Of a DNA stretch of 64,000 nucleotides, positions 9,034 through 16,544 are shown piece by piece. The notes below the pieces were generated by a model. The model did no database searches. It was not told the origin of the DNA and saw only the letters and a program-made list of their open reading frames with translations. Origin of the DNA: Acidobacteriota bacterium (GTDB taxonomy: Bacteria > Acidobacteriota > Blastocatellia > RBC074); NCBI GenBank assembly GCA_016196035.1, contig JACPYM010000123.1, positions 62,001 through 126,000 of the forward strand, read 5' to 3'. The first letter of the stretch is position 1. Each line of letters starts with the position of its first letter. Made by a program: the position numbers and the translations under genes.

Positions 9034-9047
9034 CTGCCAATTGGCAG
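9034..9047. promoter_or_regulatory. Palindromic operator candidate of the replication cassette
   Basis: CTGCCAATTGGCAG is a perfect 14-bp palindrome, 20-33 bp upstream of the excisionase-like start at 9014. The position suits a repressor operator or autoregulatory site. No strong -35/-10 pair was found. The rest of 9015-9198 is AT-rich with no gene. Confidence 0.4.
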
Positions 9048-9198
9048 AGTTAGTGATTAACCCAGCCCGTCGCGTCGGCTCCAATCGTTGCGGCGGGCCT
9101 CTCTCTTGCTGACTCAGGCTATCAATAATTTTTGGTCTGAACTACTCCCGAAACGCGAGATATTTTTAACCTGGGTTGTTTTCGTTTTTGATTTCACC

Positions 9199-10026
9199 CT
9201 AGGTTGGCTCAGACTCAATGGTAATGAGCGGATCAAGTGGAAACAGCCCTTCCCTCAATAGATAGCTGAAAAAAATCCCAGCCTCACTCACATGTCTCAC
9301 CTTTAGAAATTCACGTACTAAGGGCTCAAGCGTAGCCACCGGAATTGGCTTGATACTCTTCTGCTGTGCTTGTTTTGCGTAAATTCGCTCTGCCATTCTC
9401 TGGAGCGTGTTCATTTTTCCTTTAAGCATATTGGCCTCTGCAAATTTGGCGAGCGCGGCATTATCAAAACTGTTGTCATCCCTGAGCACAACCGACTCAT
9501 TGTGTTCGATCCCGAAGAAGGCAAATGCCTTCTGACCTGGAGCCACCTCCACAAGATGCTGTCCATATCTTTTTTTGGCTTTGGGCCGAACAACACTTTC
9601 AAGTTGCTCAATCACGAAGTAGATAAAAAAGGCGTGTGCTCGCTTCTGAATCTGTTTGCCTTCGAGTTTTAGCTTGGCCAGCTTTTTCAGTGTGGTTGTC
9701 TCGACCTCCAACTCATCGCTTTCCAAGATTCGCTGAATTGCTTGTAACTTTAACTTTGCACGCGCATCGCCACCTCCTGCCATCGCCATCAACTCGCTCA
9801 TGTCATCTATGATTTGGAGCAATGCTGGAAGTGCTGTTTTCGGTAAATAACCTAAAACGACTCCTGGGTAGGTAGCGAAAGCTGCCGTTAAGTTGCGAAA
9901 ATTCTGTCTTGCCCGAATACCACCTGGCTCAATTTTCAAACCAAAACAATCAACCAAATCCTGGATCAGTTGGGTCAGTTCACCAGAGTCGAAGGACATA
10001 CCTTCTGACTTGCTTTTCCTGCGCAT
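9199..10026 (-). CDS. Unknown protein between integrase and excisionase-like gene
   Basis: A 275-aa protein that I do not recognise. The ATG at 10026 is preferred because AGAGG precedes it at good spacing; the frame could extend to 10107 but that start lacks a ribosome site. The protein is mostly helical with many Lys, Leu and Glu residues (for example the Lys-rich stretch TTLKKLAKLKLEGKQIQKRA), and has no signal peptide or membrane segment. The C-terminal part (FLKVRHVSEAGIFFSYLLRE) looks globular. Its place between int and the regulatory cassette is where temperate elements often carry repressors, superinfection-exclusion or defence genes, but no motif decides between these. Confidence 0.6.
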   Translation of the reverse strand: MRRKSKSEGMSFDSGELTQLIQDLVDCFGLKIEPGGIRARQNFRNLTAAFATYPGVVLGYLPKTALPALLQIIDDMSELMAMAGGGDARAKLKLQAIQRILESDELEVETTTLKKLAKLKLEGKQIQKRAHAFFIYFVIEQLESVVRPKAKKRYGQHLVEVAPGQKAFAFFGIEHNESVVLRDDNSFDNAALAKFAEANMLKGKMNTLQRMAERIYAKQAQQKSIKPIPVATLEPLVREFLKVRHVSEAGIFFSYLLREGLFPLDPLITIESEPT

Positions 10027-10137
10027 ATTGGGCCTCTCTGTAAGCCTCTCTGGTTGTTTTCCGGCTTGCCCTGCTGCACCAGAGAAATTGCAGCCTACGC
10101 GGTTCATGAGGCCGCGCAGTGGGCAAGCCGAACTCGA

Positions 10138-11268
10138 TCAATTTACATACTCATTCAACGTGGGCACCTCTGGCATATACAGATTATCCAGTGCTTGGGC
10201 CGCACGCCGCGCTGTCTGCTGGTCTACATTCATGTACCGCAAGAAAGTTGAAATCTGCTTGTGCCCTGTGATCTTCATCACTTCCATTGGCGGCATTCCG
10301 GCACGAATCATGCGCGTGGTGCCAACGTGCCGCAGGTCGTGGAAATGCAGATCATCAAGCTGAGCTAAGTTGCGCGCCGTTGTGAAAGAATGCTTGACGT
10401 TGTTGGTCAAGCCAAACACCAACTCATCCCGGTTACCAGTTCCCCGCTCCCAAAGACGTTGCAGTTCAGTACTCAAACGCGTAGTCAAGCCAATGGTACG
10501 AGACTCCCAAGTCTTCGTCGTGGTCTTCCGCACGCGGATCACGTTGGCCTCAAAATTAACATCAGACCATTTAAGCTGGAGCAATTCACCGTGACGCATC
10601 GCTGTGTCAATCGCTGCGATGATCAGCGGACGAAGATGAGCACGACGGCCATCACACACCGACAAAAGCCGCGCTTCCTCGTCTTCTGTCAGGATGCGGT
10701 CGCGGCGGTTTTCGTCAGCGTGGCTGATAAGTGACTCGCCTTGTTCAAATGGGTTACGCGTAATCCACCCGTTGCGCCGCGCGAAATTCATCATCGCTCG
10801 CATCAATGACAGTTCCCGGTTGACGCCGGTGATGGTGCGCTCTTTTCCTCTGATTGTGTTTGTCTGAAGCCGCGCAGCGCGGTATTTTTCCAGGTCGGAA
10901 TGGGTTATGGATTGAATGCGTTGTTTGCCGAAAAAGGCAGAGAGGTTTTTGAGATAACCAAGCTGACATTGCCATGAACGCAATCCGGCGATGCGCGTCT
11001 CACCTTTATAAACGGGCGGGATCAATTTTTTGTCAGTGTATTTCTTGGCGAGTTCGTTGAAGGTCAGACGTGCTCCATCAACGCTGCGGCCACCATGATC
11101 ATCAAGGGTTCGTAAAAGCCGCTTGAGTTCCCTGCTCGCATCGGTTTTGGAAGCTGCTCGCCGCCTGAGGTCATGTCGCTTCCCTTGCTCATCGTGGTAG
11201 GTTACCCTTACCACGAAATCATTTTGATCTTTATTGAACTTTATACTGCCGGAACGTTCTCTAGCCAT
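10138..11268 (-). CDS. int: Tyrosine recombinase / phage integrase
   Basis: A 376-aa tyrosine integrase. The ATG at 11268 has GGAGG upstream, so it is preferred over the longer frame from 11346. An arm/AP2-like N-terminus (SIKFNKDQNDFVVRVTY) is followed by a SAM-like core-binding domain at about 70-175 and the catalytic domain. Visible active-site residues are R225 (TAMRHGE), K252 (TTTKTWE), H310 and R313 (FHDLRH), H336 (TGHKQ) and Y345 (FLRYMNV), so the enzyme looks intact. It lies about 160 bp from the displaced tRNA-Arg 3' half, the expected layout for site-specific integration into a tRNA gene. The interval 11269-11430 presumably holds the arm-type binding sites. Confidence 0.95.
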   Translation of the reverse strand: MARERSGSIKFNKDQNDFVVRVTYHDEQGKRHDLRRRAASKTDASRELKRLLRTLDDHGGRSVDGARLTFNELAKKYTDKKLIPPVYKGETRIAGLRSWQCQLGYLKNLSAFFGKQRIQSITHSDLEKYRAARLQTNTIRGKERTITGVNRELSLMRAMMNFARRNGWITRNPFEQGESLISHADENRRDRILTEDEEARLLSVCDGRRAHLRPLIIAAIDTAMRHGELLQLKWSDVNFEANVIRVRKTTTKTWESRTIGLTTRLSTELQRLWERGTGNRDELVFGLTNNVKHSFTTARNLAQLDDLHFHDLRHVGTTRMIRAGMPPMEVMKITGHKQISTFLRYMNVDQQTARRAAQALDNLYMPEVPTLNEYVN

Positions 11269-11430
11269 TGCCAAAATCCTCCGCTGTGCAAGTGCCACAT
11301 TCGACGCCACATTGCTTTGAGAGCAAGAGAGCGTAAGCGATAGCACAAGACAGCAATAAGCCCTTTATTTCCAGGATTTTAGCAGAAAGGCGAGAGACTG
11401 AGAAGGGGGCAGATAGTACGGTTGCCAAGA

Positions 11431-11472
11431 CTCCTAAGCAGTAGGCCGCTGGTTCGAGTCCAGCCAAGCGCA
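11431..11472 (+). tRNA. 3' half of tRNA-Arg(CCU): element border / attachment site
   Basis: The anticodon loop CTCCTAA (11431-11437) is followed by the 3' anticodon stem GCAGT, a 5-nt variable loop, a perfect T arm (GCTGG/CCAGC around TTCGAGT) and an acceptor strand ending at 11472. The sequence left of 11431 (GCCAAGA) does not pair with GCAGT, and no matching 5' acceptor, D arm or anticodon stem is present. So only the 3' half remains, as expected for the copy displaced when an element integrates at the anticodon loop of a tRNA gene. The intact gene should lie beyond the left window edge. Confidence 0.8.
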
Positions 11473-11478
11473 TCCCTT

Positions 11479-11513
11479 CAAAACGGGCATCTTTGTTGAT
11501 GCCCGTTTTGTTT
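11479..11513 (+). terminator. Rho-independent terminator of the tRNA-Arg gene
   Basis: Perfect 13-bp stem (11479-11491 with 11498-11510), 6-nt loop, then a T-rich run. It follows the tRNA 3' end by 6 bp and belongs to the original tRNA transcription unit. The rest of 11514-11814 (about 300 bp) shows no gene or clear promoter. Confidence 0.85.
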
Positions 11514-11814
11514 TGTGCGGAGACACCTCCATAACGCATTTGCCTGCAACGACAGTATCCTTTCAATTTTCACCCAACTTGCACGCCGTCAATACTCACC
11601 ACGTAATGTGCCGGTACACAAAATTCTTTTGTTTGCCTAACGTACTTACTCGGCCACGGTCGCGAACCGCTTGCTGCTTCTCCGTAAGTAACTCAATAAA
11701 AAGGACGAAGCCCGCCGCCGCTGGTTCTTGCTTTCATGGTTGGCGTCAAACTTGCTTATTTGGGTGCAGCTTGGCGGTTAACCAACCAAGCTCATTACAA
11801 GAGGAGAACTAAGT

Positions 11815-12369
11815 ATGAAAGTGATACCGACAATATTGCTGACGATTATGGCTTTGGTGTTTGTTGGCTGTAATGCGCCACAACCGGCGGACGATTCCGG
11901 GATCACCACCAAAGTAAAAACCAAGCTTTTCGCTGACACGCGCACCAGTGCGGTCAAGATCAGTGTTGAAACCGTAAACGGAGTGGTGACGCTGACGGGA
12001 ACGGTGCCCACCCAGGCCGAAAAAGCGGCGGCGGGAGAGATCGCCAAAAATACTGAAGGCGTGCAAAGAGTTGATAATCAGGTCACCGTCAATCCGAATT
12101 CCCTGGGTGCCAGCAACGCCGGTGAAAAGGCTGGCGAAGCAGTCAGTGAGGCCGAACAAATGGTCGGAGACGCGGGAACCACGGCGAAGATCAAGGCCAA
12201 GTTCATCGCGGCGGGCATCATTGGAACCAATGTTGATACGGTCAACGGCGCGGTCACGCTGCGCGGTCATGTGGACAACGCCAAGGAAAAGGCGTTGGCT
12301 GAAATGCTGGCTAAAGAGACTGAAGACGTTAAGCGTGTGAAGAACGAATTGGTGATCGAAAAGAAATAA
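11815..12369 (+). CDS. Lipoprotein with two BON domains
   Basis: A 184-aa protein with AGAGGAG well placed before the ATG. The N-terminus is a lipoprotein signal ending in VFVGC (Cys19), so it is probably lipid-anchored in the periplasm. Two BON domains follow at about 29-92 and 118-182, each with the hallmark VNGxVTLxGxV (TVNGVVTLTGTV and TVNGAVTLRGHV) and a distal VKNEL/VDNQV strand. BON domains bind phospholipid or envelope surfaces, as in OsmY, and are usually stress-linked. It is the first chromosomal gene outside the element and appears monocistronic, with a terminator about 100 bp downstream. Confidence 0.9.
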   Translation: MKVIPTILLTIMALVFVGCNAPQPADDSGITTKVKTKLFADTRTSAVKISVETVNGVVTLTGTVPTQAEKAAAGEIAKNTEGVQRVDNQVTVNPNSLGASNAGEKAGEAVSEAEQMVGDAGTTAKIKAKFIAAGIIGTNVDTVNGAVTLRGHVDNAKEKALAEMLAKETEDVKRVKNELVIEKK

Positions 12370-12470
12370 TTGATTCAGCAAGGTAAGATCCTGCCTTAAC
12401 GACTACAACTGGCGAACGTTTGGTCGCTGGTAGGCCCGCAAACCCAAAAATAACCTGGGAGCCTGTGTTG

Positions 12471-12494
12471 AAGGCCGCTAATGTTAGCGGCCTT
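12471..12494 (+). terminator. Rho-independent terminator after the BON lipoprotein gene
   Basis: Perfect 10-bp stem (12471-12480/12485-12494) with a 4-nt loop, followed by TATT. The 387-bp gap 12370-12756 otherwise holds only the presumed promoter region of the next gene; no clear -35/-10 pair is seen. Confidence 0.75.
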
Positions 12495-12756
12495 TATTCA
12501 TGGCAGCATATTATTTTGCCCTCGCTAGAGCGCGAAGAGTTCTTGTCACTGGTATGGTGTTACGGCTAAACGTTTCCGTATGAGAATTGCTCTGGTTTCG
12601 CCCCGCTCTCGCGCCGGTAAATGTGCATGCTGAATGAGCGCAGCACTTAGCGTTTTAACCAAGGTGTGGCCCGCCAAATGCACTACTGACCACCCGAAAG
12701 GGAACAGGTTATCAGTTGCAATGACGCAGGCTGATATACTGACGGGTAGAAAGAAA

Positions 12757-13338
12757 ATGAACATCCAAAATCTAAAAAGCTTCGCGTTTACCACGGCGTT
12801 TGGTCTGGGCCTCATCATTGCACCTGGCCTGTCTAACCTGTCCAGCGTGCAGGCCCAAGACCGGCGTCACGAGCAAGACGAACGTCGCGATCAAAACCGC
12901 AGGAACGACGATGATCAAAATGATCGTTGGCATCAACGGCGTGATGTCCGCGTGGATCGCAACCGGGACGGCGTGGATGACCGTTACGAACGCAACAGAA
13001 ATGTTGACCGCAATCGTGATGGCGTGAATGACCGCTATGAAAACAACGGCCGTTATGACAATCGCGGCTACCGGAACGATGGCTATTACGGCAATGACGG
13101 CTATTACCGGAATGATGGCTATTACGGGAATAACGGCAACTCCGGCTATCGCAACGAAGAGCAAAAAGGCTATCGCGACGGGCTGCAACGCGGCCGCGAA
13201 GATGCCCAAAGCCAGCGGCGCGCTGACCCGAACAATTCCAGCCACTTCCAGAATGGCAGTCAGGCGTATCGGGAAGGCTTTCGCCGGGGTTTCTTTGAAA
13301 GCTATCGGCAATACAGTGGTGGCCGCAACCGCTGGTAA
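12757..13338 (+). CDS. Secreted Asp/Asn/Arg-rich repeat protein
   Basis: A 193-aa exported protein. The ATG at 12757 begins a clear signal peptide (residues 1-33, likely cleaved after VQA), so the longer frame from 12634 is not used; the ribosome site is weak. The mature part starts with a charged Asp/Arg stretch, then two DxNxDGVxD repeats near 67-75 and 84-92 (DRNRDGVDD and DRNRDGVND) like calcium-binding loops of thrombospondin type-3 repeats, then Tyr/Gly/Asn repeats (DGYYGN) at 105-130. The C-terminus (GYRDGLQRGREDA, YREGFRRGFFESY) resembles a short duplicated motif common in secreted acidobacterial proteins. Function unknown; calcium binding is an inference. Confidence 0.75.
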   Translation: MNIQNLKSFAFTTAFGLGLIIAPGLSNLSSVQAQDRRHEQDERRDQNRRNDDDQNDRWHQRRDVRVDRNRDGVDDRYERNRNVDRNRDGVNDRYENNGRYDNRGYRNDGYYGNDGYYRNDGYYGNNGNSGYRNEEQKGYRDGLQRGREDAQSQRRADPNNSSHFQNGSQAYREGFRRGFFESYRQYSGGRNRW

Positions 13339-13366
13339 GATTCGGCGCAGCTAAGCCGCTCAACAT

Positions 13367-13402
13367 AAAAAAAGCCATCCGGTAAAACGGATGGCTTTTT
13401 TT
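13367..13402. terminator. Bidirectional rho-independent terminator
   Basis: A 15-bp perfect stem (13367-13381/13388-13402) with A- and T-runs at the two ends, placed between convergent genes, so it can end transcription from both the secreted repeat protein and the DapA-like gene. Confidence 0.9.
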
Positions 13403-13440
13403 GCGTCAGCAGAAATCTTGGTTGCTGCGCCATCAGGCAG

Positions 13441-14487
13441 CTACGCCAGCCAGCTTTCCAAATGCTCGGCCACAAACGCATCATCATTCAACTGCGGATA
13501 TTGCGCATACAGTCGGTCAATCTCTTCCATCTGCCCGGGCGAAAGGTCTTCGCGCGGATCCAAGCACCAGCGCCCGACAAGCAATCCTTGCCGCCGCAAG
13601 ACTTCGTGCAAACCGGCGATGCAGCCCGCGAAGTTGTGCGCGGCGTCGAAAAGTACCGCATTCGCATCGGTGATTTCCGCTGCACGGGCCAGCAGTTCAA
13701 ACACTTGTCCGTTGATGCGCGCGGCTTTGATTTCGGCCAGCAATTCAACGGCACGGCGCGTCCAGACGGCCCAGTGGCCGAGCAGGCCGCCCGCAAAATG
13801 TAACCGTTGCCCGGCGACGCGGAATTCGGTCAGCAGGTCAGCGACGATGTTGTCGTCGTTGCCGGTGTAAAGCGCGACTTCGGTGTGCCGCCCGCTCTCG
13901 GCCAGCGCGCGCACGACATCCAGCGTTTGATAGCGGTTGAAGGGCGCGACTTTGATGGCGACGACGTTTTCGATTTCGAGGATGGCGCGCCAGAAATGGT
14001 AATCGAGCAGGCGTCCGCCCACCGCCGGTTGCAGGTAAAACCCGAAGAGCGGAATGATCTCGGCGACGGCGCGGCAATGGGCGATCAATTCTGCGGTTGT
14101 CGCGAGAGGTAATGCAGCCAGGCTCAGCAAGCCGAGGTCATAACCCAAGCCGCGCGCGAAACCGGCCTCGGCACAGGCTTGCGGCGTTGGGCCGCAAACA
14201 CCCGCAACTTTGATCAACGCCTGGCCTCTGCGTTGTTCGTGCTCGCGCATGGTTTCGAGCGCCAGTTGCAGCACGGGTTCAAACAGGGCGACGCGTGGAT
14301 CGCGAATGGCGAATTGAGTAGTGTGCACGCCGACGGCAAGACCGCCCGCGCCCGCCGCGCAGTAATAGCGCGTCAATGCCCGCTGGCGGCGTTCATCAAG
14401 TTTGCGTTCAGCAGTCAGCGCCAGCGGATGCGCGGGGATGACTGCGCCGTCGAGCAGGCGTGTGCGCAAGGCGGAATCCATCATCAT
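13441..14487 (-). CDS. DapA-like (dihydrodipicolinate synthase family) aldolase
   Basis: A 348-aa TIM-barrel class I aldolase-like protein. The Schiff-base lysine is most likely K179 in NVVAIKVAPFN, and the strand-5 tyrosine region is GFYLQPAVGG near 149-158. It has the N-terminal GLAVGVHTTQ segment of the family but is longer than a true DapA (about 290 aa). The start overlaps the upstream epimerase stop (TGATG arrangement). Its neighbours (sugar-type epimerase, MFS carrier, polyol dehydrogenase) suggest a keto-acid aldolase in sugar-acid or polyol catabolism rather than lysine synthesis. The exact substrate cannot be read from sequence. Confidence 0.8.
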   Translation of the reverse strand: MMMDSALRTRLLDGAVIPAHPLALTAERKLDERRQRALTRYYCAAGAGGLAVGVHTTQFAIRDPRVALFEPVLQLALETMREHEQRRGQALIKVAGVCGPTPQACAEAGFARGLGYDLGLLSLAALPLATTAELIAHCRAVAEIIPLFGFYLQPAVGGRLLDYHFWRAILEIENVVAIKVAPFNRYQTLDVVRALAESGRHTEVALYTGNDDNIVADLLTEFRVAGQRLHFAGGLLGHWAVWTRRAVELLAEIKAARINGQVFELLARAAEITDANAVLFDAAHNFAGCIAGLHEVLRRQGLLVGRWCLDPREDLSPGQMEEIDRLYAQYPQLNDDAFVAEHLESWLA

Positions 14488-15512
14488 CAGAAACTTCCAT
14501 CTGTGACTTCAAATTTCGTCGGCTTGTTCAGACTGACGCCACCGCGCTCAACCCAGTGCGCCACCAGTTCCAGCAATTCGCCCAAGGTGACTTCAGGATA
14601 GCCGAACAGACGATGGCAGAAGGTCGCATTGTTCAGCAGCGCCACTTCGCCTTCCGCGCCTGCAAAGATAGCCGGGCGGTTGAAGCGAGTCGCAAAGAAT
14701 TCAGCCGTGTGCCGCACCGACACGGTTTCCGGCCCGGTCACGTTCAGAATGCGCGGCGGCGCTTCGCACAGTTCCAACGCACGTACTGCATACGCATTCG
14801 CGTCGCCTTGCCAGATCACGTTGAAATTGCCCATCGTCAAATCAATCGGCTGACCTGTGTGTACCTTGCGCGCGATGTCCACCAACACCCCATAACGCAA
14901 ATCCAAGGCGTAATTCAGGCGCAGCAGCAAACAGCGCGTGCCATCTTCGCGCGCAAAAAATTCAAACAGGCGTTCGCGGCCCAGACACGATTGCGCATAT
15001 TCGCCAACCGGCGCGGGAGCATCCGTTTCCACCGCTCCGCCTCGTTTGATGTTGACCAGGGGATACACATTGCCGGTCGAATAGACCACGATGCGCGCGT
15101 GGCGATGGCGCTGGGCAACCAAGGCGGGCGCCAGCGTATTGCTGGCCCAGGTCAAATCGCTGCGTTCGGTCGAGCCGAATTTGCGGCCCGCCAGATAGAA
15201 GACGTTTTCGGCTTCGGGCAATTGATCAACCTCATCACGCCGCAACAGATCGCAGACAAGCGTTTCGATACCCACACGCTCGAGTTCGGCACGCACGGCG
15301 GCATCATTGAACCGCGAAACAGCAATCACACGTTTGTATAAACCGGCGGCCTCGACCGCGCGCTTGACGCGGCGCGCCAGCGATGGCCCGATCTTGCCGC
15401 CCGCGCCCAGCAAAATGATGTCTCCCGACAAACGGCCCAGCACCGCGATTTCGTTTGGCGTGGGCGCGGAAAGCGCGTCTTCGAGTTGGGCTTCGGTTTC
15501 GATGAGTTGCAT
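14487..15512 (-). CDS. NAD-dependent epimerase/dehydratase-like protein, catalytic Lys replaced
   Basis: A 341-aa extended short-chain dehydrogenase. The Rossmann motif ILLGAGGKIGPSLARR is at about 33-48; the serine/threonine strand is VVYSTGNVYP at 142-151. The YxxxK catalytic pair appears as EYAQSCLGRE, with Tyr172 present but Cys176 where Lys is expected. The protein may therefore be an altered-activity member rather than a standard epimerase. It lies in the catabolic cluster, downstream of the GNAT gene (60-bp gap) and translationally adjacent to the DapA-like gene. Confidence 0.8.
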   Translation of the reverse strand: MQLIETEAQLEDALSAPTPNEIAVLGRLSGDIILLGAGGKIGPSLARRVKRAVEAAGLYKRVIAVSRFNDAAVRAELERVGIETLVCDLLRRDEVDQLPEAENVFYLAGRKFGSTERSDLTWASNTLAPALVAQRHRHARIVVYSTGNVYPLVNIKRGGAVETDAPAPVGEYAQSCLGRERLFEFFAREDGTRCLLLRLNYALDLRYGVLVDIARKVHTGQPIDLTMGNFNVIWQGDANAYAVRALELCEAPPRILNVTGPETVSVRHTAEFFATRFNRPAIFAGAEGEVALLNNATFCHRLFGYPEVTLGELLELVAHWVERGGVSLNKPTKFEVTDGSF

Positions 15513-15572
15513 AGCTTTCGTTGTAGAGCTTTTGTTGCAGAGCTTGCAAGGAGTCGGCAGACAGCTCTCGTT

Positions 15573-16427
15573 TCAGCCGAACTCCGGCCCCAGAATCGCG
15601 AATTGATTTTCCAGCGCACCATAACCGGACGCGCGGCCCGGCTGCTGCCGAAACCACATGCGAATGAGCGGCCGTTGTTCACGAAAACCTGCCGCGCTCA
15701 GCCATTGCAGCCAATTTATTTGCTGCTGCGGCACATCCAAAATGACCGGCGCGCCCATGTGGCGATGCAAACAAGCCGCGACCAATTGGCGCGCGGTTTC
15801 CTCATCCACCGCAACCAGCGGGCCAAGGTGCGTGAAATTGAAACCGTGCCGCCCGCAAACGAACCCGGCCAGCGCCGCGCCACGCCGCACAATCCAGGCC
15901 AGTTCCGGCGCGCCTGCCCACAACCATTCCAGCAACACGCGCCGCGGCGCGCCAAAGGCAGGTTCATCCAGCGCGCAGACCTCAGCGAAATCAGCGGCCC
16001 GCAGTGGTTGTGCTGGGTTCTTTCCAACTTCGGGTTTGAATTGCGCGGCTTCCAGCCGACTCAAACGATACTCTTCCACGAAATTGAGTTTGCGATAAAC
16101 GGGATACCCGGCGGGCGTGGCGTCTAGGCGCAGGCACGGTTCAGCGTGCAAGACGGCAAAGGCCTCGCGCAAGAGCTGCGTGCCGATGCCCTGCCCACGC
16201 TCCGCCGGATCAACCAGCACCATCCCGATCCAACTGAATCGTTGTGGATAGCGCACGGTCGTCACGGTGCCGATGACGCGTTCGTCCCGCACGGCGACGC
16301 GGCAACCTTGCGGGCTGAGGCGCAAAAACAATTCCCAATCGCGGCGCACCTGATTCCAGCGGCTGGCGCGGCAGAGTTGCAGCCCGGCTTCAATGTCGGC
16401 GGAATTCATGGCGCGGTATCGAATCAT
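15573..16427 (-). CDS. GNAT-family N-acetyltransferase
   Basis: A 284-aa acetyltransferase. The N-terminal GNAT fold spans about 1-140, with the acetyl-CoA loop RGQGIG at 77-82 after strand GMVLVDPAE. The C-terminal half is a second, weaker acetyltransferase-like region (around 165-270), as in two-domain GNAT proteins. No specific acceptor can be inferred. The gene lies between the MFS carrier and the epimerase in the same direction and is probably cotranscribed. Confidence 0.85.
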   Translation of the reverse strand: MIRYRAMNSADIEAGLQLCRASRWNQVRRDWELFLRLSPQGCRVAVRDERVIGTVTTVRYPQRFSWIGMVLVDPAERGQGIGTQLLREAFAVLHAEPCLRLDATPAGYPVYRKLNFVEEYRLSRLEAAQFKPEVGKNPAQPLRAADFAEVCALDEPAFGAPRRVLLEWLWAGAPELAWIVRRGAALAGFVCGRHGFNFTHLGPLVAVDEETARQLVAACLHRHMGAPVILDVPQQQINWLQWLSAAGFREQRPLIRMWFRQQPGRASGYGALENQFAILGPEFG

Positions 16428-16452
16428 TGCTCACAGCTACCAGTAAAATCCC

Positions 16453-16523
16453 GCCGCAGATAACCGCTGATGGACACGGATCACGCTGCTTTCTATCTGC
16501 GCTAGTCCGCGTCTATCTGCGGC
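16453..16523. repeat. Short inverted repeat (GCCGCAGATA / TATCTGCGGC)
   Basis: Ten-bp inverted arms at 16453-16462 and 16514-16523, in the gap between the GNAT and MFS genes. The internal sequence contains further degenerate copies of the CGCAGAT/ATCTGCG type. A similar degenerate copy is near 22,660-22,745. Looks like a dispersed intergenic repeat. Confidence 0.4.
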
Positions 16524-16544
16524 GAAATCTATTCGCATATTCAT

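Noticed and set aside
11396-11472. Complete tRNA gene
   Set aside because: No 5' acceptor strand, D arm or 5' anticodon stem pairs with the perfect 3' half.
11261-11566. 101-aa minus-strand ORF containing RLAGLEPAAY
   Set aside because: This peptide is the antisense shadow of the tRNA T arm, a common false gene at integration sites.
12772-13311. 179-aa hydrophobic minus-strand ORF (Ala/Val/Ile repeats)
   Set aside because: It is the antisense of the secreted repeat protein; its apparent membrane segments come from complementing Asn/Asp/Tyr codons.
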